Positions 12,469 through 23,900 of a stretch of 64,000 nucleotides of DNA are shown here, piece after piece. Below the pieces are notes generated by a model. That model was given only the letters and a program-made list of their open reading frames with translations, was not told the DNA's origin and did no database searches. Numbering within the stretch: the first letter of the stretch is position 1; each line of letters starts with the position of its first letter. The DNA is taken from positions 3,224,001-3,288,000 of the forward strand of contig NC_035790.1 in NCBI RefSeq assembly GCF_001653235.2. The letters are read 5' to 3'. Source of the stretch: Pochonia chlamydosporia 170 (Eukaryota; Ascomycota; Sordariomycetes; Hypocreales; Clavicipitaceae). A program made the position numbers and the translations under genes.

Positions 12469-14566
12469 TCAAAACGCAGTCTTATCACTCTGATCAACAG
12501 GCATTCTATCAGCACCAACCTGCCCCGGATTAGGATTATCCACGCCCCTTGCCTCCGCCCTCTTCGCATCCGCCATAGCCCGCATCTTGGACTCATCACG
12601 CCTCCCAGGAAAGAAACTCTCATCCTTGCAAGACTTCCCCCACAGTTCAACAATCAACACATACGACGTCAGGCCGAGCGTGATGGAAATGAGCGACAGG
12701 CTATTCACGTGCGTCGCCATGGGGAGCAGGAACATGATGATGCAGACGAGCACGCGGTTGATCAGGCGGACTGTCTTGGAGAGGCGCATCGCATGCGGCG
12801 TGCGGTGCGAATGGCTCAGGGAGATGGCGGCCATGGAGAGAAGCGCAACAGCGAGACCCTGGCAGTAGAAGAAACGGACGCCGCTGCTCAAATGGTCTTC
12901 TGCGCGTTCCGAGTACGGCGGGAGGAGCTGGTCGCGCTCCGTGTTGGGCACGTCGAGGGCTAGGACGAGCGTGGAGAGGGCGGACGTGGCTACTATGTAG
13001 CCCATTATGAAGGGGAGGTGAGCGAACTGCCAGAGGATTGCTGAGGGATGTTAGTGATGAGCTGGGTTGTAAAAGGGGGGTTTACGTACCTCCGTTGGCG
13101 GAATGGCGAATGGCGTGAACGTTGATTGTGCTGGCGTCTACGTCAAAGTAGATCCAGTTGAAGAAGAAGGCCTGCATGAGTCCCAGAACAGCCTTGCCTA
13201 GGAAGGCATTGACGTTGTAGCCGCCGTTGGACTGGAATAAGATTCCTACGACGGAGTAGCCCAGGACTAGGGACACAAAGGCATTCATCCGCTCGACTTT
13301 GTGCTCGATGTTCATGGCGGGGAAGAACTCGAACAGCTTGTTTAGCTTTTTGCCCATGGATGTATCTGCGCCGGCGCTGCGGGCGTAGCGGAACAGTCCG
13401 GTGAAGATTCCTGATCCGTACATGTCAAGCGCGAGGGCGGGCCAGATGAAGCCTAGACGGCCGGGCATGTCGACGTGGATGCTGGCTATCCAGAGTGCTG
13501 ATGGGACGAGGATGGTGATAATGGATGTGAGCATGACGCCGCGGATCATGGGGACCAGGTAGGCGACTACGGCGTAGTGGGCTGCGAAGAGAAGCCGTGC
13601 GGCGAGGTAGAAGGATACGAGTTGGGTGTAGGTGTTGTGTGCTGGATCGTCGACGAAGCAATTCGTCATATTGGTGGTGAAGCTAGTTCTGTTAATCATT
13701 TGGATTGGGCAAGTTGGGGGCTGGGAGAAACATACGCCAATAGGCAGGCGATTTCAAATAGAATCTCTAGTCTGGTTATCACGTCGTCGGTTTCAAACCA
13801 GCTGAGTGCCATGGTGATGTCAGTCCAAATTTTCCATGACATGATGAATGTCACGGCGAAACGCAGCAGTTCCTCGCCATTCGGCTCTTCCGACATGTGC
13901 TCGCCATTGCTGTGAATAATACCAACTGTCATGTGTTAGTTGTCTTGGCTCCAATCAAGTAACGGGCAGCTTACCATAGAGAAGATCAAAGAAGAGCTCG
14001 ACAGCCATAATCTCAGTCTGCTCCGACCCTCTCCACAAGACATTCCCATGAAACCACTGCCTCACAACAGGTCGCTTGGCCAACTTGATCGTTGACGCCT
14101 GTCGATATCCCTCATGATGCGTCTCATTTGCATTCCCCCCTCCTCCTGGTGCATTGCCCTCATCCTGCTCGCCGTCATCGTACGTTCTCACACCTGCATT
14201 GTAGCCAAACTTGCTATAGTTCCCATGCAGGCCAGACGAGCTTGTTGATATACGCGACAATTGGGCAGACACACTGTTTAGTTGGTTCTGGACATGTTCC
14301 CATTCATCAAATGCGGCGCCGTGTCGCTCCTTTAGCTGTGCACGACGGCTTTCATGGTGTTGGCGGCTTTGCTTGAGGTAGTTGGTGTGTTCGGCTGAAC
14401 CTTGGATTACAATCTCGACATCGTCATTGCCTTGGGAGTATTGCTGGCGAAGCGAAGGTATAGCTTCTGAGGATGCAGCGATAACCTTTTTGCCCGAGGG
14501 GAGGGTGAATTCTTGGGGTGGCCTACGCCGCGTGCCTGGTGTGGAGGACATGGGACGTGTTATCAC
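12469..14566 (-). CDS. LtrA-like multi-pass membrane protein
   Basis: Four exons, 13975-14566, 13736-13925, 13090-13688 and 12469-13040, give 650 aa in a closed frame. The first 190 residues are hydrophilic with a Gly/Asn-rich stretch. At about residue 180 the sequence AVELFFDLLYVG opens the membrane domain, matching the bacterial low-temperature-requirement A (LtrA) family signature. About ten hydrophobic segments follow, for example TFIMSWKIWTDITMALSWFE and RLLFAAHYAVVAYLVPMI. The C-terminal 60 residues are charged and presumably cytosolic. Fungi carry several LtrA-like proteins of unknown transport function; bacterial LtrA was named from a Listeria mutant. It is transcribed divergently from the ATP synthase epsilon gene across about 550 bp. 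Family assignment is good, function unknown. Confidence 0.85.
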
Positions 14567-15114
14567 GGGCTTGAAAGCTTCTCTGATAATGCCAATACAC
14601 GGGTGAAGCTACAGAGTTGGTTTGAAGTTGGGAAGAGGTCTTGATGAAGAAAAGGAAACTATTTGACTGCATTTAGCTCAGTCCCTGCTTGCAGAGGAGA
14701 ATGCTTATCTGCTGCCCAATCAATGGCCAGCTTCCAACTGCCGCCATTGGTGTTCATCTTGTCCAGATGCTGTGCAAGCCGTGCTACGATGCAGCTCACC
14801 TCTTCAAGGTTTCCTAGCGTCAGTCGTGCTTTTCCGAAGATGGACTGGTTGAGCCGTTGGCTGAGTGGCTGGACTTGCACATCGAAATATGCGGGTTGGG
14901 ATTTGGTGTGCAGGTGGGGACTGGAGAAAGTGGCTCGCTCACTGAGGCTGGAGGCTGCTCAGCTGCAGAGAGGATTAATATCACGTGATCAAGAATCACC
15001 TGATGCCTGAGGCCGGATACTCCCGGCCGTGATGAATTCTGGCAAAGATTCGGCTTCAGTCACCAGTCACCGATCAACACACCCGATCAACCTCACCTCC
15101 TCAACACCGCCAAA
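14567..15114. promoter_or_regulatory. Divergent promoter region, LtrA-like gene and ATP15
   Basis: About 550 bp between two divergently transcribed genes. It holds GC-rich and TCA-rich stretches and no clear TATA box. The ATP15 start is preceded by an AC-rich leader (CACCGCCAAA), a typical fungal context. Confidence 0.4.
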
Positions 15115-15529
15115 ATGACTGCTGCCTGGAAAGCCGCTGGCTTGACGTATGTCAATTGACCCTTTTTATACCTGATGCACCCGTCAACGCGCCGATTGCG
15201 ACCGCATCAAACTCTCGAGACGCTGGCCGGAGATTGAGAGAAGCTAACATTGAGCCCTCAATAGCTACAACCGCTACCTGGCCATCGCGGCCCGAGCTGT
15301 CCGCCGCAGCCTCAAGGAGGATAAGAGAATCGTTGCTGAGCGACGCGGCGAGTCCGAACTTCGTTTCGCTAAGTGGTCGGTACGTGTGATTTGCGACCTC
15401 AATCGAAGCCGAGGGAATTGCAGCAGGATACTAACTTGGAAATCACCGCAACAGAGCGGCAAGCAGGGCGAAAACAAGGACCTTGGTGCCGCCAACGCTG
15501 CCGCCATGGCCGAGACCGCCTCTTCTTAA
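15115..15529 (+). CDS. ATP15: Mitochondrial ATP synthase F1 subunit epsilon
   Basis: Three exons, 15115-15146, 15265-15379 and 15455-15529, encode 73 aa. The protein begins MTAAWKAAGLTYNRYLAIAA and continues RRSLKEDKR and SELRFAKWS, matching the small epsilon subunit of the F1 central stalk (equivalent to bovine epsilon, not bacterial epsilon). The subunit stabilises the gamma/delta foot of the rotor at the matrix side of the inner membrane. There is no long cleavable presequence, as usual for this subunit. The first coding exon is only 32 nt. The extra Ala-rich tail (about 20 residues) is common in filamentous fungi. The gene was too exon-split to form a long frame, and identification rests on the joined product. 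Confidence 0.9.
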
Positions 15530-16103
15530 ATTTCTGCATACCGACGAGATGGAAGGATAGCGAACTTGTGAGGAGGGAGCACGCAGATGGGGGCGGTTAA
15601 TAGGGGCCATCGGTTGTTGGAAGGGCACGAATGCGTGTTTAGAGCTCCTCGCGAAAGGCATAGCGCCGCTGTATCATACCGATTGCTAGACTACATCAAT
15701 CCGACATGGCAAATATTTCGTATCTGTCGTTTGCACGTTGCGCGGTTTTGTTGGCCCAGGTGAGGGACCTTACGACAAGACATCAAATGGCGCAAACAAC
15801 CAGTGAATCAACGCCCTCCTAAATGTCATGCCCATCTCATGCCCGAGAAAATCTGATCTCTCAGAAATTAAACATCTTTTGACAAAGCAATGGTGAAATG
15901 GTTGTGAGTTGTTGAGACACAGCTCTGGAGCGAGCTTGGTGTCACGTAAATGGAGCCCCTCGCCCCATCCACTTTCTGAACCAAAGACCTCATGCGAATG
16001 ACTGGCCAACGAGTTCCCAACATCGGTTTCTTTGTCTACACCGATATCGCATAACGTAACGAAATGCCACGTATGCCGTCAAACTGATCTTAATGTAATA
16101 GAC
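15530..16103. other. Intergenic region between ATP15 and NAA35
   Basis: Contains the ATP15 3' UTR and the promoter of the NatC subunit gene. No other feature seen. Confidence 0.4.
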
Positions 16104-18721
16104 ATGGCCGATCCTGGAATCGGTGCAGAAAATGGTATATTTTCCACCTTTGCAAAACACTCATCAGACTCACCTATCTAATCGCACATGCAGAAATCTC
16201 CCGGCTATCATTAGGCGGCTATGGCGATGAACCACCTCTGCCGCCGCCCAGCGTCAAAAGCGCGGGTATCATTGCTATTGACATAACAAATCAGTTTGCA
16301 GAAGCCGTCAACAGTATGTGATTTTGTCGTGGAAGTCATGTCCTGCTTGTGACTAATCCGTTGCTGTTGCAGCCTTGGAACCTGGTGAGCTGGTCAAAGA
16401 TGGCTTCTTTACGCTCTTTGACTCTGTCGCCGCGCTGGAGGTAAGAACTAATCATGTTTCATACGTGCTTTACCCGTGACTAATCGTTGACGCAGATCAT
16501 GGATCCGAAAATGGATAGCGGTTGTGTTCAGCCAGGCGAAGAATTTGAGATGTTGTATGACGTGTCGCGGCCGTTGGCTCCTGAAGACGTGCTCGGCATC
16601 ATGGACCAGCTGATGTGTCATGAGGCAAGTAATTTGCAGTCGGCCAGGACGAGCGGTGTGCTGACTATTGCAGATGTCCTGGCACCTGGGTTATCCCTTG
16701 TCGCAAACCATATTCACCAGCGTATATGTGGAAGCCCTCTTGATGCCCGAGCCTGGTAGTATCCAACAGGCAAGATTCGTGAGAAATGGCAGCAATGGCG
16801 CAGATCAAGAGCCTATGCTCGACATCCTTGGGGCCTACTGCTTGGGCATGCTCAAAGCATGTGGGCATGTGAATGAACGCATCAAGTCTGAGCACTTTTA
16901 TGAGGTGTGTCCTTCTTTGCGGATGTAGTGACCCCTGTACTGACTGCGCTACCAGGAGGAAGATTTCGTGCCAAATACATATAACCGTACATTATTGACC
17001 AAATTCCCTACTAGGGACGTTCAAGATGTCCTGGCTAAAGCAAAAGAGACTGTCTTGTCACTCAAGGGCTCAATATCTGACGACATTGCCCAAGCTCTTA
17101 TCAGCCGCCTGGAGCTGCGTCGTGTCTTCTTGGATGCTACTGAATCGCCACAGTATATGAAAGATCCTCCAAAGGCGAGGGCATCTTGGGAAGAGGCTAT
17201 TAATCTGCTACCCGAAATTGCCTCCACCCATGCCTTAGGAAAACCGGTCGAGGATGCATTCAGCACCAAGTTACAACGGAAACTGGCTAGTACGATGCCA
17301 CCACGGCCGATTGTCCAGATGAAATTTGATGTTGCGTTTGGCCATCTATTACGGCTGTTTAAAGATGGTCTAGAAGTCATTGGTGTTTCGAAATACACCG
17401 ACTCTCAATGCCTCCAGGTACAAATGGCCCTGTCTCCTATCTTCTCAACCTGCTCTGACACCATCAGACGTTTGTACAAACTTTTCAATCAAAGAAGCCT
17501 CAGCCAATGGTCTACGTTCGCACCCTTCTCCAAACGTTCCTATTCAACGACATGGAGATCCTCGGCTCCATGTCCATCCGCCAACTCCTCGACGACGATT
17601 TCTCCATCATCACCCTGCCCGCAAACCCCCTCCTCGATCGGGGCAATGACGAGATCGAAGCCGTTCATGATCCCCGTTTCGTCATGTCTCAACAAATGGA
17701 GCTCTTCCGTCAGCGAGCTGCCCAACCTTTCCTCGATATTCTCCGAACAGCTTGCCAAAACAGATGTCGTGTCCGTCGCACACTATGCCACTTAATCCGT
17801 GACTGGGAGAATCTGCAGGCCGACGCCGAAGACATTGACCAGATCATACAGATCAAAACCAAAGAGCAACCAGTACTGCAGCGATCAGCACTGGGCCTCA
17901 GCTCAATGGAGACGTACTCCCTTCCCTTGTCATCATGGACATATCTCTATAAGCTGCGACAGATGGAGGCCATCGTCCAATTAGGGTTCGAACTGGAGGT
18001 CTATCAGAAGGACGAACTGGCCGGCATGTACTGGTACCTAAACTACCTGGCAAAATCACGCCTCCAGCACGCCGAGAGAATCAAGACATTCGTCGTGCGT
18101 CGCGCAACCGTCGCTCGATCCGCACCCACCATCGACCCTAGCCATGAAGCGCAGCTGCAACGCTCCCTCACCTCTACGAGGCTATCTATGCTTCATGCAG
18201 CTGTTACGTGGGAGCTCTCCGACGCCCTCAGCTGTGTGTACACAGTTTTGAATCGCCACGCAATCATCAAGCCGCCCCAAAGACCATATAGCAACGACCA
18301 GCTACGATATGAATTGCGCATGCGCCCATTCGCATCTATTGGTCTCCCCGCGCTACCTAGCTTTGAAGAATTCATGGCGGGCACAACACAGCCGGATACT
18401 AGTACGGAGGAATTGCTCGAGTATGCTGAACGCGCCGCCGCAAGTGCAAAGAGAGGATTTGAAGCACTGAGTCGATACTCGGCGGAGGAGAGTTTCTCGG
18501 TGGGCTCGCATGAGGGGTGGACTCTGTCAGCAAAGGGGGCTCTGAAGGCGTGTATAGCTACGGGACTGGCCATTACAAAGCTACAGCGGTTGATGCAGGG
18601 CAAGACATGGGAGGGTAGTAATACTGACGGCATAGGTGTTTCGGCCGAGGTACCCACGCCAGATAAGTCCTATCACGAGTGGTGGATTGTTCCGACGATA
18701 GCTTCAACATCACGGTCGTAA
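16104..18721 (+). CDS. NAA35: NatC N-acetyltransferase auxiliary subunit Mak10/Naa35
   Basis: Seven exons, 16104-16134, 16194-16313, 16373-16440, 16496-16624, 16674-16904, 16956-17417 and 17468-18721, give 764 aa with every junction in frame. The family hallmark IMDPKMDSG lies at residues 74-82, preceded by LEPGELVKDGFFTLFD and followed by CHEMSWHLGYPLSQTIFTS. Mak10/Naa35 is the ribosome-anchoring scaffold of the NatC complex with Naa30 and Naa38, which acetylates N-termini beginning Met-hydrophobic. The long helical C-terminal region ends with KSYHEWWIVP, also typical. Intron 4 (16625-16673) uses a GC donor (GAG|GCAAGT) and a normal CAG acceptor; choosing GTAATT four bases later would break the frame. 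Converges on the carrier gene downstream. Confidence 0.93.
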
Positions 18722-19058
18722 ATGGGTAACCAGGCATTTTGGGGAAGCCAGATATCTTTTTTAATAATGAGTAAATTGATAATGAATCTGTCTATAATTC
18801 TGGTGGTACAGACCGTCCTGGTATCACAATCCCTGAGCATCCATCTCCTTTCCGATTTGATGCAATTTGTTTTCACATCATCTCACATTTCCAATATTCC
18901 CTCGTCATGCATAAATACACCAATGATGGCGACACTTTGCCTCACATACTTTTGTTTCCATCGTTTGTGATCGATAGCTAGCTGGCAATACACGCTTGAC
19001 CACTCTTATCAGGTCATGGCCTTGCATGTATTGGCTAGACATTGGCAGTACGGGCAAT
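18722..19058. other. Convergent 3' region between NAA35 and ANT1
   Basis: About 340 bp between two converging genes, AT-rich, presumably the two 3' UTRs. No other feature seen. Confidence 0.4.
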
Positions 19059-20117
19059 TTATGCCTTGCGACCTTGGCGGAGACGCACAGTCTGCTCATA
19101 GAGGACATCCTTGAAGGCAAACAGCAAAGCGGCTGTCAAGACGCTCTGAGTGACCTTGGGGCCGATGCCTAATTATTCATGTTAGTTACTTCCGCGACAT
19201 GCACATCAAAACATAATCACATACCCTTGTAGAGACCGGCGTATCCCTCCTCGCGGATGACTCGTCGCAGAGCCTCCGTCATACCCTCCTTCTTGCTGCT
19301 GTGGCTGCCAGCAACGTGCATCTGGCTCTTGACGGTGATGTAAGGGTAGGTCACCGACGTGGCAAAGAGCTTGCCGAGAGCGCCGAGGAAAAAGGCGACG
19401 GTAGGAGTCACCTTTCTCCTCTTCTCGACGTAGTTCTTCATCTGCTCGAAGAGCGTGTACTGGAGAATGGGGTTGATGACCAGGACCAACGCGGGAAGAA
19501 CGCCCGAGAAGAGAGCCTGGGGTCCCTCATTCTTGAGAAGGGCCGCCAGGGTGCCCATGGTGGTGGGCTTCTTAGCAGGTTTGCCGGCCTCAAGGTCAGC
19601 CTCGCTGTTCTGCTGGCGCGTGGTGACGCGAGTGTTGACAACCCAGATGGGGTTGGTGATGATGACGGTGGCGGAGCCAGCAATAGCACCGGCAATCATG
19701 GACTCAATCGTGGTGAGCTTCTTGTTGGCTCGGCCAGCCGTGGCGGCGGCCTTCTCAAAGAACGCCTTGGTCCACTCATACCAGTAGTAGTAGACGAAGT
19801 TGGTGACGCTGATGCCAAAAAGCGCCGAGTTGATGCCTGAATACAGGCCGGGAATACCCTCGCGGGCGATGATCTTCTGGACGGCATCAATGAATTTGCT
19901 CTCGGCCTTCTTGGACTCAACCTGAGCGCGGGTGGAAAGGGTGATGAGAGGATAGCTGAAAGAGGCGGAAGTCAATATAAGCAGCGGCGCGTGGAATCAA
20001 TCAGTAAATGAATGGGTAGTTCTCATACGTCAACACCATGGACAAGATGCCACCGCCAGCGCCGGCGAGCGCGTGGGCAACATTGTCATTCTGAGGGATC
20101 GGAGCTTTGGCAGCCAT
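19059..20117 (-). CDS. ANT1: Peroxisomal adenine nucleotide carrier (PMP47/Ant1 type)
   Basis: Three exons, 20029-20117, 19225-19955 and 19059-19168, encode 309 aa. It belongs to the mitochondrial carrier superfamily, with three repeats of about 100 residues. The carrier signature appears as YPLITLSTRAQ, NPIWVVNTRVTTRQ and YPYITVKSQMHVAG, each opening with the P-x-[DE/I]-type kink before an amphipathic helix. The degenerate P-I/L-x-x motifs without the usual Asp/Glu, and the phrase FVYYYWYEW, are characteristic of the peroxisomal ATP/AMP exchanger group (yeast Ant1, Candida PMP47). It imports ATP into peroxisomes for fatty acyl-CoA activation. A basic tail (RLRQGRKA) ends the protein. Orthology to the peroxisomal rather than a mitochondrial member is well supported by these motifs but not proven by localisation. 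Confidence 0.9.
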
Positions 20118-20958
20118 TGTAAATTGAAGTCTGGTGAGCTGAGGTTGGGGCAGCAAAGGAAGAATCAGTCAGAGGAAGAAGAGCCCGGAGAATTATATTA
20201 CAAAAATGGAATTAAAAGAAGTAACGGTCTCCGAGTGCCAGCAGGGAGGTTTAAGTCAAAGATCTGAAGGTGAAATCGATGTCTTTCAACGGCCCCCTGG
20301 TAATGACGAGCCGAGGTAGTGTATGGTGGGTTGATGCCGAAGGGCAGGAGCGCATTGAACGTTGAGCAAGGTAAGAGCAACCCCGGGCCCACCTTCTCAC
20401 TGTGGGGGGCCGAAATGAAGTCATGGTTCCGTAGCCTCCCGTATGAAGTCTGGCGTCTGGTGAATTGTGTAGGCCGCGGGCTGCCGTAGTCACTGAGGAA
20501 GGCGCTGTGCAGAGTGCCAGGTGGGTCGCTGCTTGCCCCGGCAGATGCCTGTGACAAGCCCGTCAGGTTTTGTTGCGACGCATGTGACTGGGCAAGTGGG
20601 TATGACAGCACGTCTGGTCGCAGAGTTCCAGAGCTCGCCCGGAAGAACCATAATTGCGGACGCTGAAGGACTTGGCGGGACCCTGACTGCCGCTAGTCCC
20701 GACAGGGATTGAAGTAAACAAAATTGGGCAAGGTCACCGTTCACGCCGCGAGACAGTCCATTCACGACTTGAGCCACGCTCCACGTCAGTCGTTCATCAA
20801 TTGTTGGGCATGCATTCCACGCGCAGCCTTCACAGCACCGCGATCGACTCAGCCGCTAATTGTCCAATTCAAAATCTGAGTCAGAATCAAAACAACAATC
20901 TTGCCGTCCCGGCGGAACGGTCGAGAAGTCATCACATTGGCCAAGCGCCTGCCTCATC
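20118..20958. promoter_or_regulatory. Divergent promoter region, ANT1 and the AT-hook gene
   Basis: About 840 bp between divergent genes. An in-frame TTG-initiated extension upstream of 20959 is open for 33 codons but has no ATG, so I place it in the leader. No other gene seen. Confidence 0.4.
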
Positions 20959-23900
20959 ATGTCATCGCCGGATCCTCTCAACGATTCGACGAGGGCAGAG
21001 CTTGCCTCGTTGCCCCCCTCCTCAGTAACCCGCCGTGTCACGCGGAGTCAATCGTCGCAAAGATTTCTGGCGCTCGGCAGTTCGCCTAGAAAGCAAATGT
21101 TCGAGTTACAGGTTGGCGATCGAACCTCGCCACAGCGCCTGCTGGTCACGGTCGAGACGGAAGCACAGGAACAACAAAATCCTGTTGGGAGTAACGCCAA
21201 GCGCAAGCTATTTCAACAGCCAGTTACCACGTCGTCAACACCTGCGCGGCGATTAAGAGGACAAACTACCACCACAACTATACCACTACGAGAATCGATA
21301 GAGGAAGAAGGCGGCGACGCGACAACGCCAAAACCGCGCGGCCGACAACGCAAGTCGAATGGAACGCCCATGCCGAGCGCAGGCACCAAAAGGCGTGCAG
21401 CAACTCCTGTCAGGAGAACACCTCGTCGCCCGCGAACAACGACAAGCGTAGATGGCGAGGAGCCTTCATCAGAAGCCAGTGAGGCGGCAAGCGTGCAGGC
21501 CACGCCGACACCGCGACGACGTAATTTGCGACCACGTAAAACTCCGAGCGCAGGCCCCACGCCAGTGATTTCGAGCGAAGCTGCAGCCGACAACACTCCC
21601 CGAGCATCAACAGTGAGAAGAGGCAGGCGTAGGCGACAGGCATTGGCGCCCGATGAATTGCTCGAACTCGCAGACGAAGTTGGCGACATCAATCTAGACA
21701 CAACACAGTTGCCGCCAGTGACAAGTGAAGATGAGGTAGATCTTGTCAAGGCACCCTCAGATTCGACAGATGATGAATCCAGCGACGCGCCGGATACTGT
21801 CCCCGCTGTGGCCTCTGTCGCGCCGTCGTCTCCGTCACCTAATTATACGCCAGCGGGAGCGGTTGCAGAGCCTGATTCGGATATTTGGATAGGAAACATG
21901 TCGAATGAGGCCACCCCACGCGCCGCAACTCAGGCGCGGAGAGATGTCATTCCAGAATCGTCACCTCGGTTTCCGCCGACCACGTTTACGGAACAGCAAC
22001 CGGATCCCGACGTCGAGACCTCTCAAGCGGGTGATTACGGTGACTACGGCTATGGAGAACTTGGAGCAGCTGCCAGTGACCGATCTTCGATTGATGAACC
22101 GCTTGGGGATGAGGAGCCTACTACAACTACTGGACCGGCTGCCTATGATACGATAGCTCAGGGAGAAGACTTTAGTATGATATTTATGGACTCAATACCC
22201 TCGCTACAAGCCGATTTCAACAGCTCTGTGCATCCGATTGTGCATGACGAGTTGGGCGAAGAGACGAGTATGCTTATCAACAATACCTTGGAGTCTCTTC
22301 GACAAGAGGCAGAGGCAGAGGTTTCCCACGAAGACGATGATGCGGTAGATGCCATTGAACCGGCTGAGGAAGAAGTGGCCGAGGAGCCTGCCGTCGAACG
22401 AGAGACAACACCAATTCGCCAATCATCATCACCGCATCGGCCGAGCCCGAGTTGGTCACGTAGTCCTCGAAAGATTACCAATTCTTCACCGCTGAGGCAT
22501 CGTGTTTTGAAGCAGAATGCGTGGCAGACAGGAGAGTCCGCCATTGCGCAACAAATGCGAGATGCTGAACCCCAGTCATTACCTGCTGCTGATCGCCATC
22601 TTCGAAATGAAGACATTGCAGAGCAAGATGTTTCCAACTCGTATGAAGACTCCTTTTCTGAGATCCCGGAAGCCGTGCTTGCCGCAGCCACCCCTCGACG
22701 GCCACAAGTCAGTATCACTTACGATGACTTGGATGATGAAGTAGATCAAGTGGAAATGATTGACGAGAATGGCGATGAGATGACTGACGAAGAGTTGCAT
22801 CAAGATAATGAGCTTGTTGAAGAAGTGGAAGAACAGGTAGACGCTTCTGCGGCGGATGAAGAGCAAGATATTCGATACCCCGAGCTTCCTCAGCAGATGA
22901 TGGAATTTGAAGATGACGAGGCTGAAGAATCAGATGAGCTCCATGGCGAAGATGCGAAAGGACTCGAAGCAGAAGGTAGCTTGGAGGAGATTGGAGACGA
23001 TTCCGCAGGGGAGGATGAGAATCACAAACTACGTGTGATTCAAGACGAGGAGCAAGAAGACGAAGGAGTCCAAGAAGAGGACGAGGAAGAAGCGCTTCTT
23101 GAACAGGAGTCCGAGTCCGAGTCCGAGCTAGAACCGGTGCAAGAGTCCCTACAAGAGCCGGTACAGCATCCAGAGCCACAACAAGCTGTGCCTTTGGAAG
23201 TGAACTACGACCAAGAGCAGGAGGATGGCTACGAAGAAGACGACGAGGATATGAATGACATTGAGCCATCTGAATCGGATCTAGGACAAGAAGTGGCAGA
23301 GACGGAGCAAATGACTGGTGCGCGGCAACAAGATGGAGATGATAGTGAAGAGGAATTAGAGGAACCTGAAACGGAGCAAGAGGACGATATGCAAGATGAT
23401 CTTATTGTCCCAACCCAGCTGCCCGAACAAGATGAAAATTATCTGGACGAAGAAGACATGGACCAAGAGGCAGATGAGGAGGACGACATGGAAGAGGATC
23501 TTGTCGTCCCAACCCAGATGCCCGAAGACGATGAGAACTACCTGGACGAAGAAATGGACCAGGAGGGAGAGGAGGAGGAAGTCTTGGGTGACAATAATGC
23601 AGCAGCAGCATCTGTTGCCAGCACAACTGCTCCATCTGACCCAACGCGTCTACCGACTCCGGATCATACTCCTCCCCAGGTCGATTTCCAAATAGCAGAC
23701 GATACTGCCGAAAAGTCAACTCATGGATCAAGGCCTCCTTCGCGACTTCGGTCGTCGCCTAGGTCTCCTGAACAGACCCAGAATGTTCCTCGTATCACAG
23801 TTGAGCTGCCCCAAGAAGCTGAGCAGCTGCAAGAAGAACCGGAGGATGAGGAAATGGAACATGAGGAGGACCCAGAGGAGAGCCTCTTTGTCCAGGATTC

